DNA of 64,000 nt from assembly GCF_002327105.1 (NCBI RefSeq), contig NZ_CP023406.1, forward strand, positions 2,356,001-2,420,000, in the 5' to 3' direction. The notes under the pieces are model-generated. The model saw nothing but the letters and a program-made list of their open reading frames with translations. It ran no database searches and was not told the origin of the DNA. Both the position numbers and the translations under genes were made by a program. Each line of letters begins with the position of its first letter. Positions within the stretch are counted from its first letter, which is position 1. The DNA is from Luteimonas chenhongjianii (GTDB lineage Bacteria > Pseudomonadota > Gammaproteobacteria > Xanthomonadales > Xanthomonadaceae). This document shows, piece by piece, positions 33,852 through 46,430 of the stretch.

Positions 33852-35201
33852 TCAGCCCGACAGGCCGAGTGCGCGCAGGGTGCCGCGCGCCTTGGCGCGG
33901 GTTTCCTCGAGTTCGCGATCGGGATCGGAGTCGGCGACGATCCCGGCCCCGGTGCGGAAGCGCGCGGTATCGCCCTCCACCTCGGCGCTGCGGATCAGGA
34001 TGTTCAGGTCCAGGTCGCCATCACGGTTCAGCCAGCCCATCGCGCCGGTGTAGGCGCCGCGTCCCTGCCCTTCGAGCTCGGCGATGATCTGCATGCAGCG
34101 GACCTTGGGACAACCGGTGATCGTGCCACCGGGGAACACCGCGGCGATCGTGCGGCCGGGCGTGGTCCCGGGCCGCAGCCGGCCACGCACGTTGCTGACG
34201 ATGTGGTGCACGTGGGCATAGCTCTCCACGCACATCAGTTCATCGACCTCGACGCTGCCCGGCACGCAGACCCGGCCCAGATCGTTGCGCTCCAGATCCA
34301 CCAGCATCACATGTTCGGCGCGTTCCTTCGGATGGCCGACCAGTTCCTGCACACGCGCGGCGTCATCGTCGCCATCGAAGCGCGCGCGGGTGCCGGCGAT
34401 GGGTCTGGTCTCGGCCAGATCGCCCCGCACCGAAACCAGCCGCTCGGGCGATGCGCTGGCCACCGCCCAGCCGTCCCCCTGCAGCAGGCCGGCAAAGGGC
34501 GCCGGATTGTGCTCGCGCAGCCGCGCATACAACGCCGCGGGGTCCAGCGGGCCGGCGAAGCGGGCCCGCCAGCCGCGTGAGAGATTGGCCTGGAAGACGT
34601 CGCCGGCGGCGAGGTAGTCGAGCACGCGCCGCACCCCGCCCGTGAAGCGTTCAGGGGCGTCCTCGTCGAGCGCGACCGGCGCCTGCCAGTCGGGCGCGGC
34701 AGGGACCGGCTGCCCGGCTGCGGCCACGAGTGCCGCCAGTAGCGTCTCGGCGCCGGCTTCGGCGACCGCGATGCACTCGCCACTGGCATGGTCGCGCAGG
34801 ATCGCCGCGGGGCAGCGCCAGGCGACCGCGACCGGCAGCCCGCCACTTGCGTCCGGCAGCGTCAGGACCGGCTCGACCTGGGCTGCCAGCTCATAGGCCA
34901 GATACAGCGCCCAGCCGCCCCGGAACGGCCAGCGCGGCTCCTCGCGGGGCTGGCGCAGTGTCCGCCAGTGCGCATCGAGAGCGTCCAGAAAGCCGCCATC
35001 GAGCGCCGCACCGGCCGCGTCACGGGTCACCCCGTCGGGGTCGAGCTGCAGACGCGTGCCGTCGGTGGCCAGCAGCAGGTCCCAGCGCGCATGCGCTGTG
35101 CCGTGGGCCACCGATTGCAGCAGCAGCGGGTGTCGCGTCGGCGCCGCGCGTTGCAGCGCCAGCAGGTCGGTCCCGGGGGCAAGCGGATGGGTGATCAGCA
35201 C
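33852..35201 (-). CDS. pabB: Aminodeoxychorismate synthase component I (PabB/TrpE-like)
   Basis: A 449-residue chorismate-binding enzyme making 4-amino-4-deoxychorismate for folate. The chorismate domain carries ASPERLVSVRGDL, ETRPIAGTRAR, HVMLVDLERNDLGRV and FPGGTITGCPKVR. E. coli PabB has a catalytic lysine in PIKGT; here it is alanine (A269), as in anthranilate synthase. The short N-terminal domain and position beside mltG-tmk-holB favour PabB over TrpE, but specificity is not certain. No pabA or pabC is in the window. Confidence 0.82.
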   Translation of the reverse strand: MLITHPLAPGTDLLALQRAAPTRHPLLLQSVAHGTAHARWDLLLATDGTRLQLDPDGVTRDAAGAALDGGFLDALDAHWRTLRQPREEPRWPFRGGWALYLAYELAAQVEPVLTLPDASGGLPVAVAWRCPAAILRDHASGECIAVAEAGAETLLAALVAAAGQPVPAAPDWQAPVALDEDAPERFTGGVRRVLDYLAAGDVFQANLSRGWRARFAGPLDPAALYARLREHNPAPFAGLLQGDGWAVASASPERLVSVRGDLAETRPIAGTRARFDGDDDAARVQELVGHPKERAEHVMLVDLERNDLGRVCVPGSVEVDELMCVESYAHVHHIVSNVRGRLRPGTTPGRTIAAVFPGGTITGCPKVRCMQIIAELEGQGRGAYTGAMGWLNRDGDLDLNILIRSAEVEGDTARFRTGAGIVADSDPDRELEETRAKARGTLRALGLSG

Positions 35202-35254
35202 GGCGGGATCCTGTGGGCTGCGGTCATGCTGACGTGCGCGGACGCCCGGCCGCT

Positions 35255-37126
<1,872 letters not shown>

Positions 37127-37132
37127 CGGAGG

Positions 37133-37138
37133 ATTCTA
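37133..37138 (-). promoter_or_regulatory. -10 box for a leaderless uup transcript
   Basis: On the minus strand TAGAAT is followed by CCTCCG and the uup ATG (37126). Predicted +1 equals the A of ATG. No Shine-Dalgarno sequence is present. Confidence 0.55.
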
Positions 37139-37194
37139 CCGGGTCTGGACGGCTGCGGCTGCGTGGGCGAACGCCCGCGCTTGCGGCGTCTTTA

Positions 37195-37496
37195 AGCCCT
37201 CCCCCGCCTGCGGAGAGGGCTGGCGGGGGCGAAGCCTCCGTGTCGAAGCAACCTCAAGGCGGTCGTCGGTGGGACACCCTGACACCAGACATCCCGGGGC
37301 GGGCCGATGGCCCTCCTCCCAAGCCTCGCCCGCTATGCCTCCCCCGCCATGCAGGGGAGGGCCTCGATGGGCGTCGCTCGCGAGGGCGTGGGAGGAATTC
37401 CGGGAAAGCCTGCCCTCACCCCACCATCGGCGTCCGCCGATGGTCCTCCCCTCTCCCGTGGGGAGAGGGGCGTCGGTGTTCCGCCTGCGGCGGAAC
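37195..37496. repeat. Array of five intergenic hairpins (REP/BIME-like)
   Basis: The 378-base gap between selO and uup holds no convincing gene but five successive inverted repeats. They are AGCCCTC/GAGGGCT (37195-37221), with an alternative CCCCCGCC/GGCGGGGG pairing to 37229; CCTCCCC/GGGGAGG (37338-37360); ACCATCGGC/GCCGATGGT (37423-37444); CCCCTCTCCC/GGGAGAGGGG (37448-37470); and GTTCCGCC/GGCGGAAC (37478-37496). The CCCTCTCCC-type hairpin resembles dispersed repeats common in xanthomonad genomes; this is recalled, not searched. Confidence 0.65.
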
Positions 37497-37504
37497 GCGA
37501 CTTG

Positions 37505-39091
37505 TCACGAACTACACGACAGCATCGAACAGCCGGCCTTCGTGCGCGCCCAGTCCGGACGCCTGGCGGCAAACGCCTCACGACCCGGCTGCTCGTCGTA
37601 GGGGCGGCGCATGACATCGAGCAGTTCCGCGATGGCGTCGGGGTCGCCGGCCTCCGCCCGGTCGATCGCCTGTTGGGCAAGATAGTTGCGCAGCACGAAC
37701 TTCGGATTGGCGGCGTGCATCCGCGCGCGCCTGTCGGCGGCCGGCTCGCCGGTCTCGCGCAGCCGCGCCGCGTACTGCTGCAGCCACGCCTCCAGCCGCG
37801 TGCGGACTTCGTCGCGCGCAGCCTCGTCGTAGAACGCGTCGGCGACGACATCGAGCGAGGGCGCCTGCGGATCCAGATCGGCGAGCCCACGGAAGAACAG
37901 GGTCATGTCGACTTCGCCCGCCTGCAGCAGCCCCTGCAGCGCACGCATCGCATCGCCGTCGCTGTCGCGGAAGTCCGGCAGGCCGAGTTTGGCGGCGGTG
38001 GTCTCGCGCTCGAGCCGCGCGTAGGTCTCGGCATAGGCATCCAGTCCGGCCTGTAGGGGCGCGACGTCGTCGAACAGCGGCGACAACGCCTGCGCAAGCC
38101 GCCCCAGGTTCCAATGCGCGACCCGTGGCTGCCAGCCGAAGCGGTAGCGGCGACCCTGCGCATCGGTGGTATTGGGAGTCCAGTCGGGATCGTAGTTGTC
38201 CACCCAGCCGTAGGGGCCGTAATCGATGGTGAGCCCGAGAATCGACATGTTGTCGGTGTTCATGACGCCGTGGACGAAGCCCACCCGCATCCAGCCGGCA
38301 ATCATCTCCGCGGTCCGCGTGCAGACTTCGGTAAACCACGCGCCGTACAGCGCCTCGCCGTCACCTTCGAGATGGGGGAAATCGCGCGCGATCGTGAAGT
38401 CCGCGAGCGCGCGCAGCAGATCGATGTCGCCGCGCGAGGCCGGCAGCTCGAAATGGCCGAAGCGGATGAACGAGGGCGCGACCCGGCACACGATCGCGCC
38501 GGGCTCGGGCGCGGCATTGCCGTCGTAGAACATGTCGCGCACGACCGCATCGCCGGTTGCCACCAGCGACAGCGCACGCGTGGTCGGAATGCCGAGATGG
38601 TGCATGGCCTCGCTGCACAGGAACTCGCGCACCGACGAGCGCAGCACCGCGCGTCCGTCGGCCCTGCGCGAGTACGGCGTCGGACCGGCACCCTTAAGCT
38701 GCAGCTCCCAGCGCCGCCCGTCGTCCGCCACGCCTTCTCCGAGCGTGATCGCGCGACCATCGCCAAGCTGACCCGCCCAGTGCCCGAACTGGTGGCCGCC
38801 GTAGTTGGACGCGAACGGCATCATGCCCGGGGCCAGCGCATTGCCGCCGAAGACCTCGGCGAACATGGGTGAGGCGACCGTCTCGGCGTCGAAGCCGAGC
38901 GCGCGCGTCATTTCCGCCGAGTGCGCGAGCAGGCGCGGGCGCGCGACCGGCGTGGGCAGCACCGGCGACCACGCCGCGCCCTCCACCTGCCGGCGCCGGC
39001 TGCCGGATTCCGTATCGCCGGGCAGCGCGTGCACGAAGCGGTTGTCGAAGCGCAGCCCGTGGGCCAGCGCAGCGGATGCCGGGCCGCTCAC
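37505..39091 (-). CDS. selO: Protein adenylyltransferase SelO (YdiU family)
   Basis: A 528-residue pseudokinase-fold enzyme that transfers AMP to Ser/Thr/Tyr of proteins in response to redox state. Family stretches include [60 protein letters not shown] and [19 protein letters not shown]. The protein ends LSCSS: the cysteine third from the end occupies the place of selenocysteine in eukaryotic SelO. The GTG at 39091 overlaps the gst stop (GTGA), fixing the start and implying coupling to the glutathione transferase. This context fits a role in redox stress. Confidence 0.94.
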   Translation of the reverse strand: MSGPASAALAHGLRFDNRFVHALPGDTESGSRRRQVEGAAWSPVLPTPVARPRLLAHSAEMTRALGFDAETVASPMFAEVFGGNALAPGMMPFASNYGGHQFGHWAGQLGDGRAITLGEGVADDGRRWELQLKGAGPTPYSRRADGRAVLRSSVREFLCSEAMHHLGIPTTRALSLVATGDAVVRDMFYDGNAAPEPGAIVCRVAPSFIRFGHFELPASRGDIDLLRALADFTIARDFPHLEGDGEALYGAWFTEVCTRTAEMIAGWMRVGFVHGVMNTDNMSILGLTIDYGPYGWVDNYDPDWTPNTTDAQGRRYRFGWQPRVAHWNLGRLAQALSPLFDDVAPLQAGLDAYAETYARLERETTAAKLGLPDFRDSDGDAMRALQGLLQAGEVDMTLFFRGLADLDPQAPSLDVVADAFYDEAARDEVRTRLEAWLQQYAARLRETGEPAADRRARMHAANPKFVLRNYLAQQAIDRAEAGDPDAIAELLDVMRRPYDEQPGREAFAARRPDWARTKAGCSMLSCSS

Positions 39092-39762
39092 CGGCCCAGC
39101 TCGAACGGCCCGCCGGCCTCGACCGCGCGCAGGTATGCGGGGCGTGCGTGGATCCGCTCGACGAACCGGCGGATGTTCGGACCGACCAGGTCCGGAGCGC
39201 GTGCGACGGCCGCTTCCAGGGGAAAGCTCATCTGGATGTCGGCCGCGGTGAAGCGGTCGCTCGCGAACCACTGGTAGGCGCCGAGCTCGCGATCGATGTA
39301 CTGGAGGTGGGTCTGCAGTTGCGGGGCGATGAAGGTCTGCGTGACCTTGTCGGCGATGCCGCGGGCAACCGGCTTCACGAAGAACGGCATCGACGCGCTG
39401 CGCAGGCGGGAAAACACCAGCCACAGCAGCAGCGGCGGCATCGCCGAGCCTTCCGCGCAATGCAGCCACTGCCGGTAGCGCAGACGTTCGTCTTCGTCCT
39501 CCGGGCCCGGCGAAATCGCGTGTTCCGTATCGAAGCGCTCGATCAGGGCCTCGATGATCGCGCCGGATTCGACCAGGCGGCGCCCTTCCAGCTCGACGAT
39601 CGGCGCCTTGCCGAGCGGATGCACGTCGCGCAGCTCCCGGGGCGCAAGCATCGTCTTCGGGTCACGCGCGTAGCGGACGACCTGGTAGGGCTGGCCAAGC
39701 TCTTCGAGCAACCACAGCACACGCTGCGAACGCGAGTTTTCCAGATGGTGGACGCGGATCAT
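39088..39762 (-). CDS. Glutathione S-transferase
   Basis: A 224-residue soluble GST. The thioredoxin-like domain begins [22 protein letters not shown], with the cis-proline [20 protein letters not shown]. The helical domain ends near [20 protein letters not shown]. The first-domain motif HHLENSRS suggests the bacterial serine/cysteine-type class; the conjugation substrate is unknown. ATG 39762 gives the family length. The stop overlaps the selO GTG by 4 bases. It is divergent from the helicase gene across 203 bases. Confidence 0.9.
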   Translation of the reverse strand: MIRVHHLENSRSQRVLWLLEELGQPYQVVRYARDPKTMLAPRELRDVHPLGKAPIVELEGRRLVESGAIIEALIERFDTEHAISPGPEDEDERLRYRQWLHCAEGSAMPPLLLWLVFSRLRSASMPFFVKPVARGIADKVTQTFIAPQLQTHLQYIDRELGAYQWFASDRFTAADIQMSFPLEAAVARAPDLVGPNIRRFVERIHARPAYLRAVEAGGPFELGR

Positions 39763-39965
39763 GAGGGGGGTTTCCGGAGCGACCTTTTGCACATGGGGAC
39801 GCGGCCGCACGAACCGAAGGGTCGCGCCGCTTCGCCCACAGGGACGTGAACGGCAGCCATCGCGGTCGCGTGACGGCGCCGTGATCGAATCCTTCGCCAA
39901 CCCGTCCGGTTTAGACTATGCGGTTCCCCGCCCGGCCCTGCGCCGGCGCTATGAGAGACCGCACT

Positions 39966-41819
<1,854 letters not shown>

Positions 41820-41823
41820 GCGA

Positions 41824-41858
41824 GTAAGCGGTAAGCGGTAAGCGGTAAGCGATAAGCG
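41824..41858. repeat. Tandem heptamer repeat (GTAAGCG)4 + ATAAGCG
   Basis: Five consecutive 7-base units start 5 bases after the helicase stop: four GTAAGCG and one ATAAGCG. Perfect short units of this kind are prone to slippage. Confidence 0.9.
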
Positions 41859-41883
41859 AATCTTCGAATCCGGCGGGGCGGAT

Positions 41884-41908
41884 GCCCTGCCGGTCGCTGC
41901 GGCAGGGC
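41884..41908 (+). terminator. Hairpin after the helicase gene
   Basis: GCCCTGCCG (41884-41892) and CGGCAGGGC (41900-41908) form a 9-bp stem with a 7-base loop, 65 bases past the helicase stop. There is no T-run, so it may be a transcript-stabilising or Rho-assisted structure. Confidence 0.45.
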
Positions 41909-42345
41909 GCGGGCCGGCCGCAGCATATGCGTCCGAGGACCCGTAGCGCGGTCTCCGGCACAGTCGAGTCGCATCCACCGTCGCGGCGCATGCCGCGACC
42001 CGGATGCATCGGCAGCGGCGCAGCTTCAAGAGCTGCACCTTCGGCGTCCTGCACGCCAGCGAATCGACGCGACACGCGATCAGGCAACCTGCGCGGCCGC
42101 CTCACCTGCTACCTCACTTGAACGCCAGCCCGGCGCGCGACCGCGCGTTGCCGGGGCCGATCATGCCCGGCAGCCCGGTGCATGTGGGAGCGCCCTCGAC
42201 TGGCCCTCATGCCCGCAGCGGGAATGTCCTGCGATCAGCGTCCTGCCCGTGCAGCTCCGACGACTGCGGCAGAGCCGCTTCACGGCAATGCACGCGTGGC
42301 CGGACCATTTCCCGCGGCGTCGCCGTGTGCGCCTGGCCGCCGGGA
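41909..42345. other. Non-coding region with a second hairpin and a REP-like motif
   Basis: About 440 bases without a convincing gene. GTCGCGGC (41980-41987) pairs with GCCGCGAC (41992-41999) around a 4-base loop. TGTGGGAGCG at 42184-42193 resembles the core of a dispersed repeat common in Pseudomonas and xanthomonads, but only one degenerate copy is present here. Confidence 0.4.
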
Positions 42346-42567
42346 TCAGGGCAGGCCGAGTTCCGGCAGCGCGATGTCGGGCACCCGCACATCGGGCCCC
42401 AGCACATGGAACAGCTCGCCCAGGGTCGGCCAGCCGAAATACGGGGCCAGCCACCAGTAGGCCGCGATGACGATCAGCACCGTCACGATCAGGCGCAGCA
42501 CCACGCCGGCCACCTTGAAGGCCAGCCAGATGCCGAGGATCACCAGCACGAAGCCGAGCCAGCTCAT
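42346..42567 (-). CDS. Small two-helix membrane protein (73 aa)
   Basis: A 73-residue protein beginning MSWLGFVLVILGIWLAFKVA, with a second hydrophobic span IVTVLIVIAAYWWLAPYFG (residues about 27-45) and a short polar tail GPDVRVPDIALPELGLP. It looks like a minor inner-membrane protein of unknown function. The ATG overlaps the trhO stop by 4 bases (42564-42567), so it is coupled to the tRNA-modifying enzyme upstream. Codon use is like its neighbours. Confidence 0.75.
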   Translation of the reverse strand: MSWLGFVLVILGIWLAFKVAGVVLRLIVTVLIVIAAYWWLAPYFGWPTLGELFHVLGPDVRVPDIALPELGLP

Positions 42568-43313
42568 GCGGCGACGCCATCCTGCAGCGGACGCAACTGG
42601 GGATCGAGTGCCACGCGCGCGTCGAACACGAAACAGCGGCCGTCGTAGCCGAAACCACCCACCTGCTCGAAATAGCCCAGGATGCCGCCATCGAGCTGGA
42701 GCACGTTGTCCATGCCGTCGGCGCGCATCCACAGCGCCGCCTTCTCGCAGCGGATGCCACCCGTGCAGAAGCTGACCACGGTCGCGTCGCGCAGTGCCTC
42801 GCGGTGCGGCGCCAGCGCGTCGGGCAGCTCGGTGAAATTGTCGATCGGCAGGGTCAGCGCGCCCTCGAACGTGCCATGAGCGAATTCCTCGCGATTGCGC
42901 GTATCGAGCAGCACGAGTCGCCGGCCGGCATCGTCGTGGCCCTGGGCGATCCAGCGTGCCAGCACCGCAGGCGCGACCTCGGGCGCCCGCGCGGGCGCGG
43001 TGAGCGGCATGGCTTCAGGCTTGCGGAAGCTGATGATCTCGGGTTTGACCTTGACCTTCAGGCGGCCGAAGGGCTGCACCGCACTACCGCTGAGCTTGGC
43101 CTGCAGCGTCGCGAAGCGGACATCGGCGCGCAGCGCGGCGAGCAACGCGTCGATCGCCTCCGGCGCTCCGGCCAGGAACAGGTTCACGCCTTCCGGCGCG
43201 ACGAGCACGGTCCCCAGCAGGCCGCCTTCCACGGCGAGACCGTGCAGCCACGCGGCGACGTTGTCGGGATCGTCGATCGCGACGAAGTGATAGGCGGCGA
43301 GGTTCTGGATCAT
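42564..43313 (-). CDS. trhO: tRNA uridine(34) hydroxylase TrhO (rhodanese-like YceA)
   Basis: A 249-residue enzyme that hydroxylates uridine 34 of tRNA, using O2, towards cmo5U or mo5U. An N-terminal alpha/beta domain (FVAIDDPDNVAAWLHGLAVE, GLLGTVLVAPEGVNLFLAG) precedes a rhodanese domain (LVLLDTRNREEFAHGTFEGAL) with active-site C183 in SFCTGGIRCEKA and a second cysteine at C189. A TACAAT -10 box ends 6 bases before the ATG, implying a leaderless mRNA. The small membrane protein gene follows. Confidence 0.93.
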   Translation of the reverse strand: MIQNLAAYHFVAIDDPDNVAAWLHGLAVEGGLLGTVLVAPEGVNLFLAGAPEAIDALLAALRADVRFATLQAKLSGSAVQPFGRLKVKVKPEIISFRKPEAMPLTAPARAPEVAPAVLARWIAQGHDDAGRRLVLLDTRNREEFAHGTFEGALTLPIDNFTELPDALAPHREALRDATVVSFCTGGIRCEKAALWMRADGMDNVLQLDGGILGYFEQVGGFGYDGRCFVFDARVALDPQLRPLQDGVAA

Positions 43314-43319
43314 GGCGCC

Positions 43320-43325
43320 ATTGTA
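43320..43325 (-). promoter_or_regulatory. -10 box for a leaderless trhO transcript
   Basis: On the minus strand TACAAT is followed by GGCGCC and the ATG at 43313. Predicted +1 equals the A of ATG. No Shine-Dalgarno sequence is present. Confidence 0.6.
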
Positions 43326-43367
43326 AGGTCGGGATCGCCGCAGCGATCCGCGACCCCGCAGCGGTCG

Positions 43368-44927
43368 TCAGCGCTCGTGGTTGTCGCGGACGAAACGGTC
43401 GAAGAGGCGCACGCCGTAACCCGAAGCCCCCATCGGAACCGTCGATACCTCGCTGCCGTCGCGCCAGGCCATGCCGGCGATGTCCAGGTGTGCCCAGGCA
43501 CGGCCGGCATCGACCCACTCGCCGATGAAGTGCGCCGCGGTGCCCGAGCCCGGACGCCCGCCGCCATTGCGCAGATCCGCGATCGGCGACTCCAGCATCT
43601 TGCCGTAGCCCGGATGCATCGGCATGCGCCACACCGGCTCACCGGCCGCCTCGCCTGCGCGCTGCAGCTGCGTGGCCAGCGCGTCGTCGCGGGTGAAGAG
43701 GCCGGCATAGTCGTTGCCCAGTGCGGTGACGATAGCGCCGGTCAGCGTGGCGATGTCGACGATCACGGTCGGGTTGTCCTGGCGCTGCACGTACCAGAGT
43801 GCATCGACGAGGACCATGCGGCCCTCGGCGTCGGTGCTCATGATCTCGTAGGTGCGGCCGGAGGCGGTGCGCACCACGTCGCCCGGGCGCGAGGCGGTAG
43901 ACGACGGCATGTTCTCGGCCAGCGCCGCGACCGCGACCGCGTTGACCCGCGCGCCACGGCCGGCAAGCGCGAGCACGGCGCCCGTGGCGCTCGCCGCGCC
44001 GGCCATGTCGTACTTCATCCGCCACATGTTCTCGCTGCCCTTGATCGAAAGGCCGCCCGAATCGAAGGTGATGCCCTTGCCGACGAAGGCCACCGGCGCC
44101 TCGCCGCGCGCGCCACCGTTGTAGCGGACGAGCATCAGGCGCGGCGGCCGCACACTGCCCTGGCCGACGGCCAAGAGGCTGCCCATCCCCAGGCGCTCCA
44201 TCGCGGGCACGTCCAGCACTTCGATGCTGACGTTCGGCTTGCCCGCGAACGCAGCGCGCGTACGCGCGACGAATTCCTCCGGATACAGCGCGTTCGCCGG
44301 CTCGGTCACCAGGTCGCGCGCGAACGCGACGCCTTCGGCGACCGCCTGCCAGTCGCCATCCCAGCTGCGTGCCGCCGCGGCGCCTTCCGGGCTGCGCACG
44401 ACCAGGCTGCCCTGCCCCGCCGGCGAATCCTCGCGCTGCTTGCGGTAGGTATCGAAGCGGTACTGACCCAGCGTGGCGCCGAAAGCCAGCTGCGCCGCGG
44501 CGCCGGGCTCATTTCCGTCCCAGACCACGTCGACCTGGGGCGCGCGGCTGCGCGCCGCAAAACGCCCGACATGGCCGCCCACCTGTTCGATGCGTTGTGC
44601 ATCGGCGGGGCCGCTGCCGGCACCCACCAGGAGTATGTGGTCGTACCCGGCCATGCCGGGCAGCTCGAGCCGGCTGCCAAGCTTTCCGCTGAAGCCTGCC
44701 GACGCCGCCGCGCGGGTCAGTGCGCCGTTGCTGGCGGCATCGAGCCGGGCGAATGTACCCGCGCGAGACGCGCCCTCGGCCACTTCCTCCACCGCCAGCA
44801 CGAGGGTGCCGGTGGCCGGTGCGCCATGCGCATCGAAGCGGACGTCACGCTGCGCAGCGGCTGGCAGGGAAAAGGTGGCGATCAGGCTGGCGAGCAGCAG
44901 GGGCTTGAGCGGGCGGAACGAACGCAT
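43368..44927 (-). CDS. Exported leucyl aminopeptidase (M17 family)
   Basis: A 519-residue M17 dizinc aminopeptidase that removes N-terminal residues from peptides. All metal and catalytic residues are recognisable: VGKGITFDSGG (Lys and Asp ligands), SIKGSENMWRMKYDMAGA (catalytic Lys, Asp) and STDAEGRMVLVDAL (Asp, Glu, Arg). The usual N of NTDAEGRL is serine here. Unlike cytosolic PepA it starts with a signal peptide (MRSFRPLKPLLLASLIATFS, cleavage after AAA near residue 25), so it should be periplasmic or secreted. It reads alone, with ATG 44927 giving a normal n-region. Confidence 0.92.
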   Translation of the reverse strand: MRSFRPLKPLLLASLIATFSLPAAAQRDVRFDAHGAPATGTLVLAVEEVAEGASRAGTFARLDAASNGALTRAAASAGFSGKLGSRLELPGMAGYDHILLVGAGSGPADAQRIEQVGGHVGRFAARSRAPQVDVVWDGNEPGAAAQLAFGATLGQYRFDTYRKQREDSPAGQGSLVVRSPEGAAAARSWDGDWQAVAEGVAFARDLVTEPANALYPEEFVARTRAAFAGKPNVSIEVLDVPAMERLGMGSLLAVGQGSVRPPRLMLVRYNGGARGEAPVAFVGKGITFDSGGLSIKGSENMWRMKYDMAGAASATGAVLALAGRGARVNAVAVAALAENMPSSTASRPGDVVRTASGRTYEIMSTDAEGRMVLVDALWYVQRQDNPTVIVDIATLTGAIVTALGNDYAGLFTRDDALATQLQRAGEAAGEPVWRMPMHPGYGKMLESPIADLRNGGGRPGSGTAAHFIGEWVDAGRAWAHLDIAGMAWRDGSEVSTVPMGASGYGVRLFDRFVRDNHER

Positions 44928-45387
44928 GGCAACTCCAGACAACGGCGGGACGTGCCCCGGGGCGGGCACTGGCAACCCGCGACCATAACAACGCCTGCGC
45001 GCGCGCGGGCCTGCCGGAGGTCATGGCGGTGGAAGGTCAACCATTCGCTGCGCCTCCCCGGCGGGCGCAGACATCGGTGACTCGCGGCGAGGCGCGTTCC
45101 GTCCACGGCTGCGCGAAACTGGCCGCCGCTCGTGCGCGGCGTGCGCGGCGCGAGGTAGCTGCCCTTCGGGCGCGAACGCAGCAGCAGAGCCAGCTCCCGG
45201 GCATCGCCCATCCCCGTTTACTCAGGTGTCCGCGAGCGGGCGGCTGAGATCGGAACGCAGAGCGCCGGCTTCGTCCGGGCTGTCGCGGATTGGTCGCGGT
45301 CATCAAGGACCGGCGCGCGCGATCGATAAGCGCGGCTGCGAGACCGCGGATCTGCGCAGCAGACGCAACGCGGACCGCCAGGGCGTC
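44928..45387. other. 460-base non-coding region
   Basis: Several open frames cross this stretch, but none has a family-like sequence, a ribosome-binding site or neighbours to support it. I see no strong hairpin or repeat. Confidence 0.5.
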
Positions 45388-45753
45388 TCAGCGCGAGAGC
45401 ATGTAACCGGGAACCGCCATCAGCCCGATCAGGAAGATGATCGCCAGCACGATCATGACCAGGCGCACCGGATCGGCGCGCGCGATATCGGCAAACGTCT
45501 CCGTGGTGCCCTCACGCTCGGCACGTTCGCGCGCTTCGCGTGCCCGCGCCTGGCGACCGCGCTGGTAGTCCGCCATCAGGCGCTTGGCCTCGGCGAAATC
45601 CTCGTTGTTGCGCAGCCAGATGCCGCCATGCGAGATGCCGAACGGGCTGGGTCTGGTCTGGTACCACTCCATGCCGGCGGCATCGAGGAAGTCGCGCACG
45701 TCGGCGGCTTCATCCTCGGGAACGTAACGCAGATTGAGCAGCAGCTTGGCCAT
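45388..45753 (-). CDS. DUF6164 family protein
   Basis: A 121-residue protein conserved in xanthomonads. The N-terminal half (MAKLLLNLRYVPEDEAADVR, then FLDAAGMEWYQTRPSPFGISHGGIWL) is a small ferredoxin-like fold resembling DUF2007-type signal transducers. A charged helix follows (RLMADYQRGRQARAREARERAER), and one C-terminal transmembrane helix (VRLVMIVLAIIFLIGLMAVPGY). Function unknown. It stands 41 bases downstream of the HD-domain gene and may be its co-transcript. Confidence 0.8.
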   Translation of the reverse strand: MAKLLLNLRYVPEDEAADVRDFLDAAGMEWYQTRPSPFGISHGGIWLRNNEDFAEAKRLMADYQRGRQARAREARERAEREGTTETFADIARADPVRLVMIVLAIIFLIGLMAVPGYMLSR

Positions 45754-45794
45754 GTGGCGATGATAACGCGGGGCCGCGCGGCCCAGCCCTGTGT

Positions 45795-46430
45795 TCAACG
45801 CTTGGTGGTCACCGCGCGTCGCAGGTTGTGGCGGGCCTGGGCGTCGAAACGCGCATGGAACCCGTCGTCGAGGAAGATCCGTTCGCGGGCCAGCAGGCCC
45901 TTGAGGAAGCGGCGACGGCCCAGCGCATACGTCCAGCGCGGCACATGCCGGTATTCGGCGGCGATGCCGCGGTCGTAGGCATCGAACGCCGCGGGCGACG
46001 CGCCAAGAATGGCCATGTCGCAATCGAGGAACCGGCGGGTGTCGTCGCCGCGGGGATCGCGGGGAAAATCATCGGCGACGAGCTGGCCATGCCGCGCCGT
46101 CAGCTCGATGAGCTCGGCCACGCGTGGAATGTCGATCCCCGCATCCGGCAGCCAGCGCGCGATCTCCGCGGCGGCCATCGCCGCCGAGCGCGCCTCGTTG
46201 TCATCCCGGCGCGCGTCGTAGATGGCGTCGTGGAACAGCATCGCCAGATAGACCTCGCGCGGCTGCGCCCAGCCGGGGCCCTCGGCCACCTCGTCGTAGA
46301 GACGCAGCAGCGCTTCGATGTGATCGAGCGAATGGTAGGCACGCGGCGGATTCCCATAGGCGTCGACCAATGCCGCATCCAGGGGCTCGGGCAGTACGAG
46401 CGGCGAGCGCGCCGGGACCAGTGCACTCAC
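45795..46430 (-). CDS. HD-superfamily metal-dependent phosphohydrolase (COG4339-like)
   Basis: A 211-residue predicted phosphohydrolase. The family's N-terminal motif is NPPRAYHSLDHIEALL, followed by the HD pair in YLAMLFHDAIYD and a further histidine in ELTARHGQ. An aspartate near DCDMAILGA completes a likely metal site. The substrate is unknown. The GTG at 46430 overlaps the stop of the upstream transporter (GTGA), fixing the start and implying coupled translation. Confidence 0.85.
   Translation of the reverse strand: MSALVPARSPLVLPEPLDAALVDAYGNPPRAYHSLDHIEALLRLYDEVAEGPGWAQPREVYLAMLFHDAIYDARRDDNEARSAAMAAAEIARWLPDAGIDIPRVAELIELTARHGQLVADDFPRDPRGDDTRRFLDCDMAILGASPAAFDAYDRGIAAEYRHVPRWTYALGRRRFLKGLLARERIFLDDGFHARFDAQARHNLRRAVTTKR

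Noticed and set aside
37240..37614. Open frames inside the hairpin array
   Set aside because: Their sequences simply translate the repeat arms, with no family resemblance or ribosome-binding site.
41824..41858. Tandem heptamers as a CRISPR array
   Set aside because: Units are 7 bases with no spacers, and no cas gene is in the window.
44928..45387. Short open frames on both strands in the 460-base gap
   Set aside because: None has a plausible start site, conserved-looking protein or partner.
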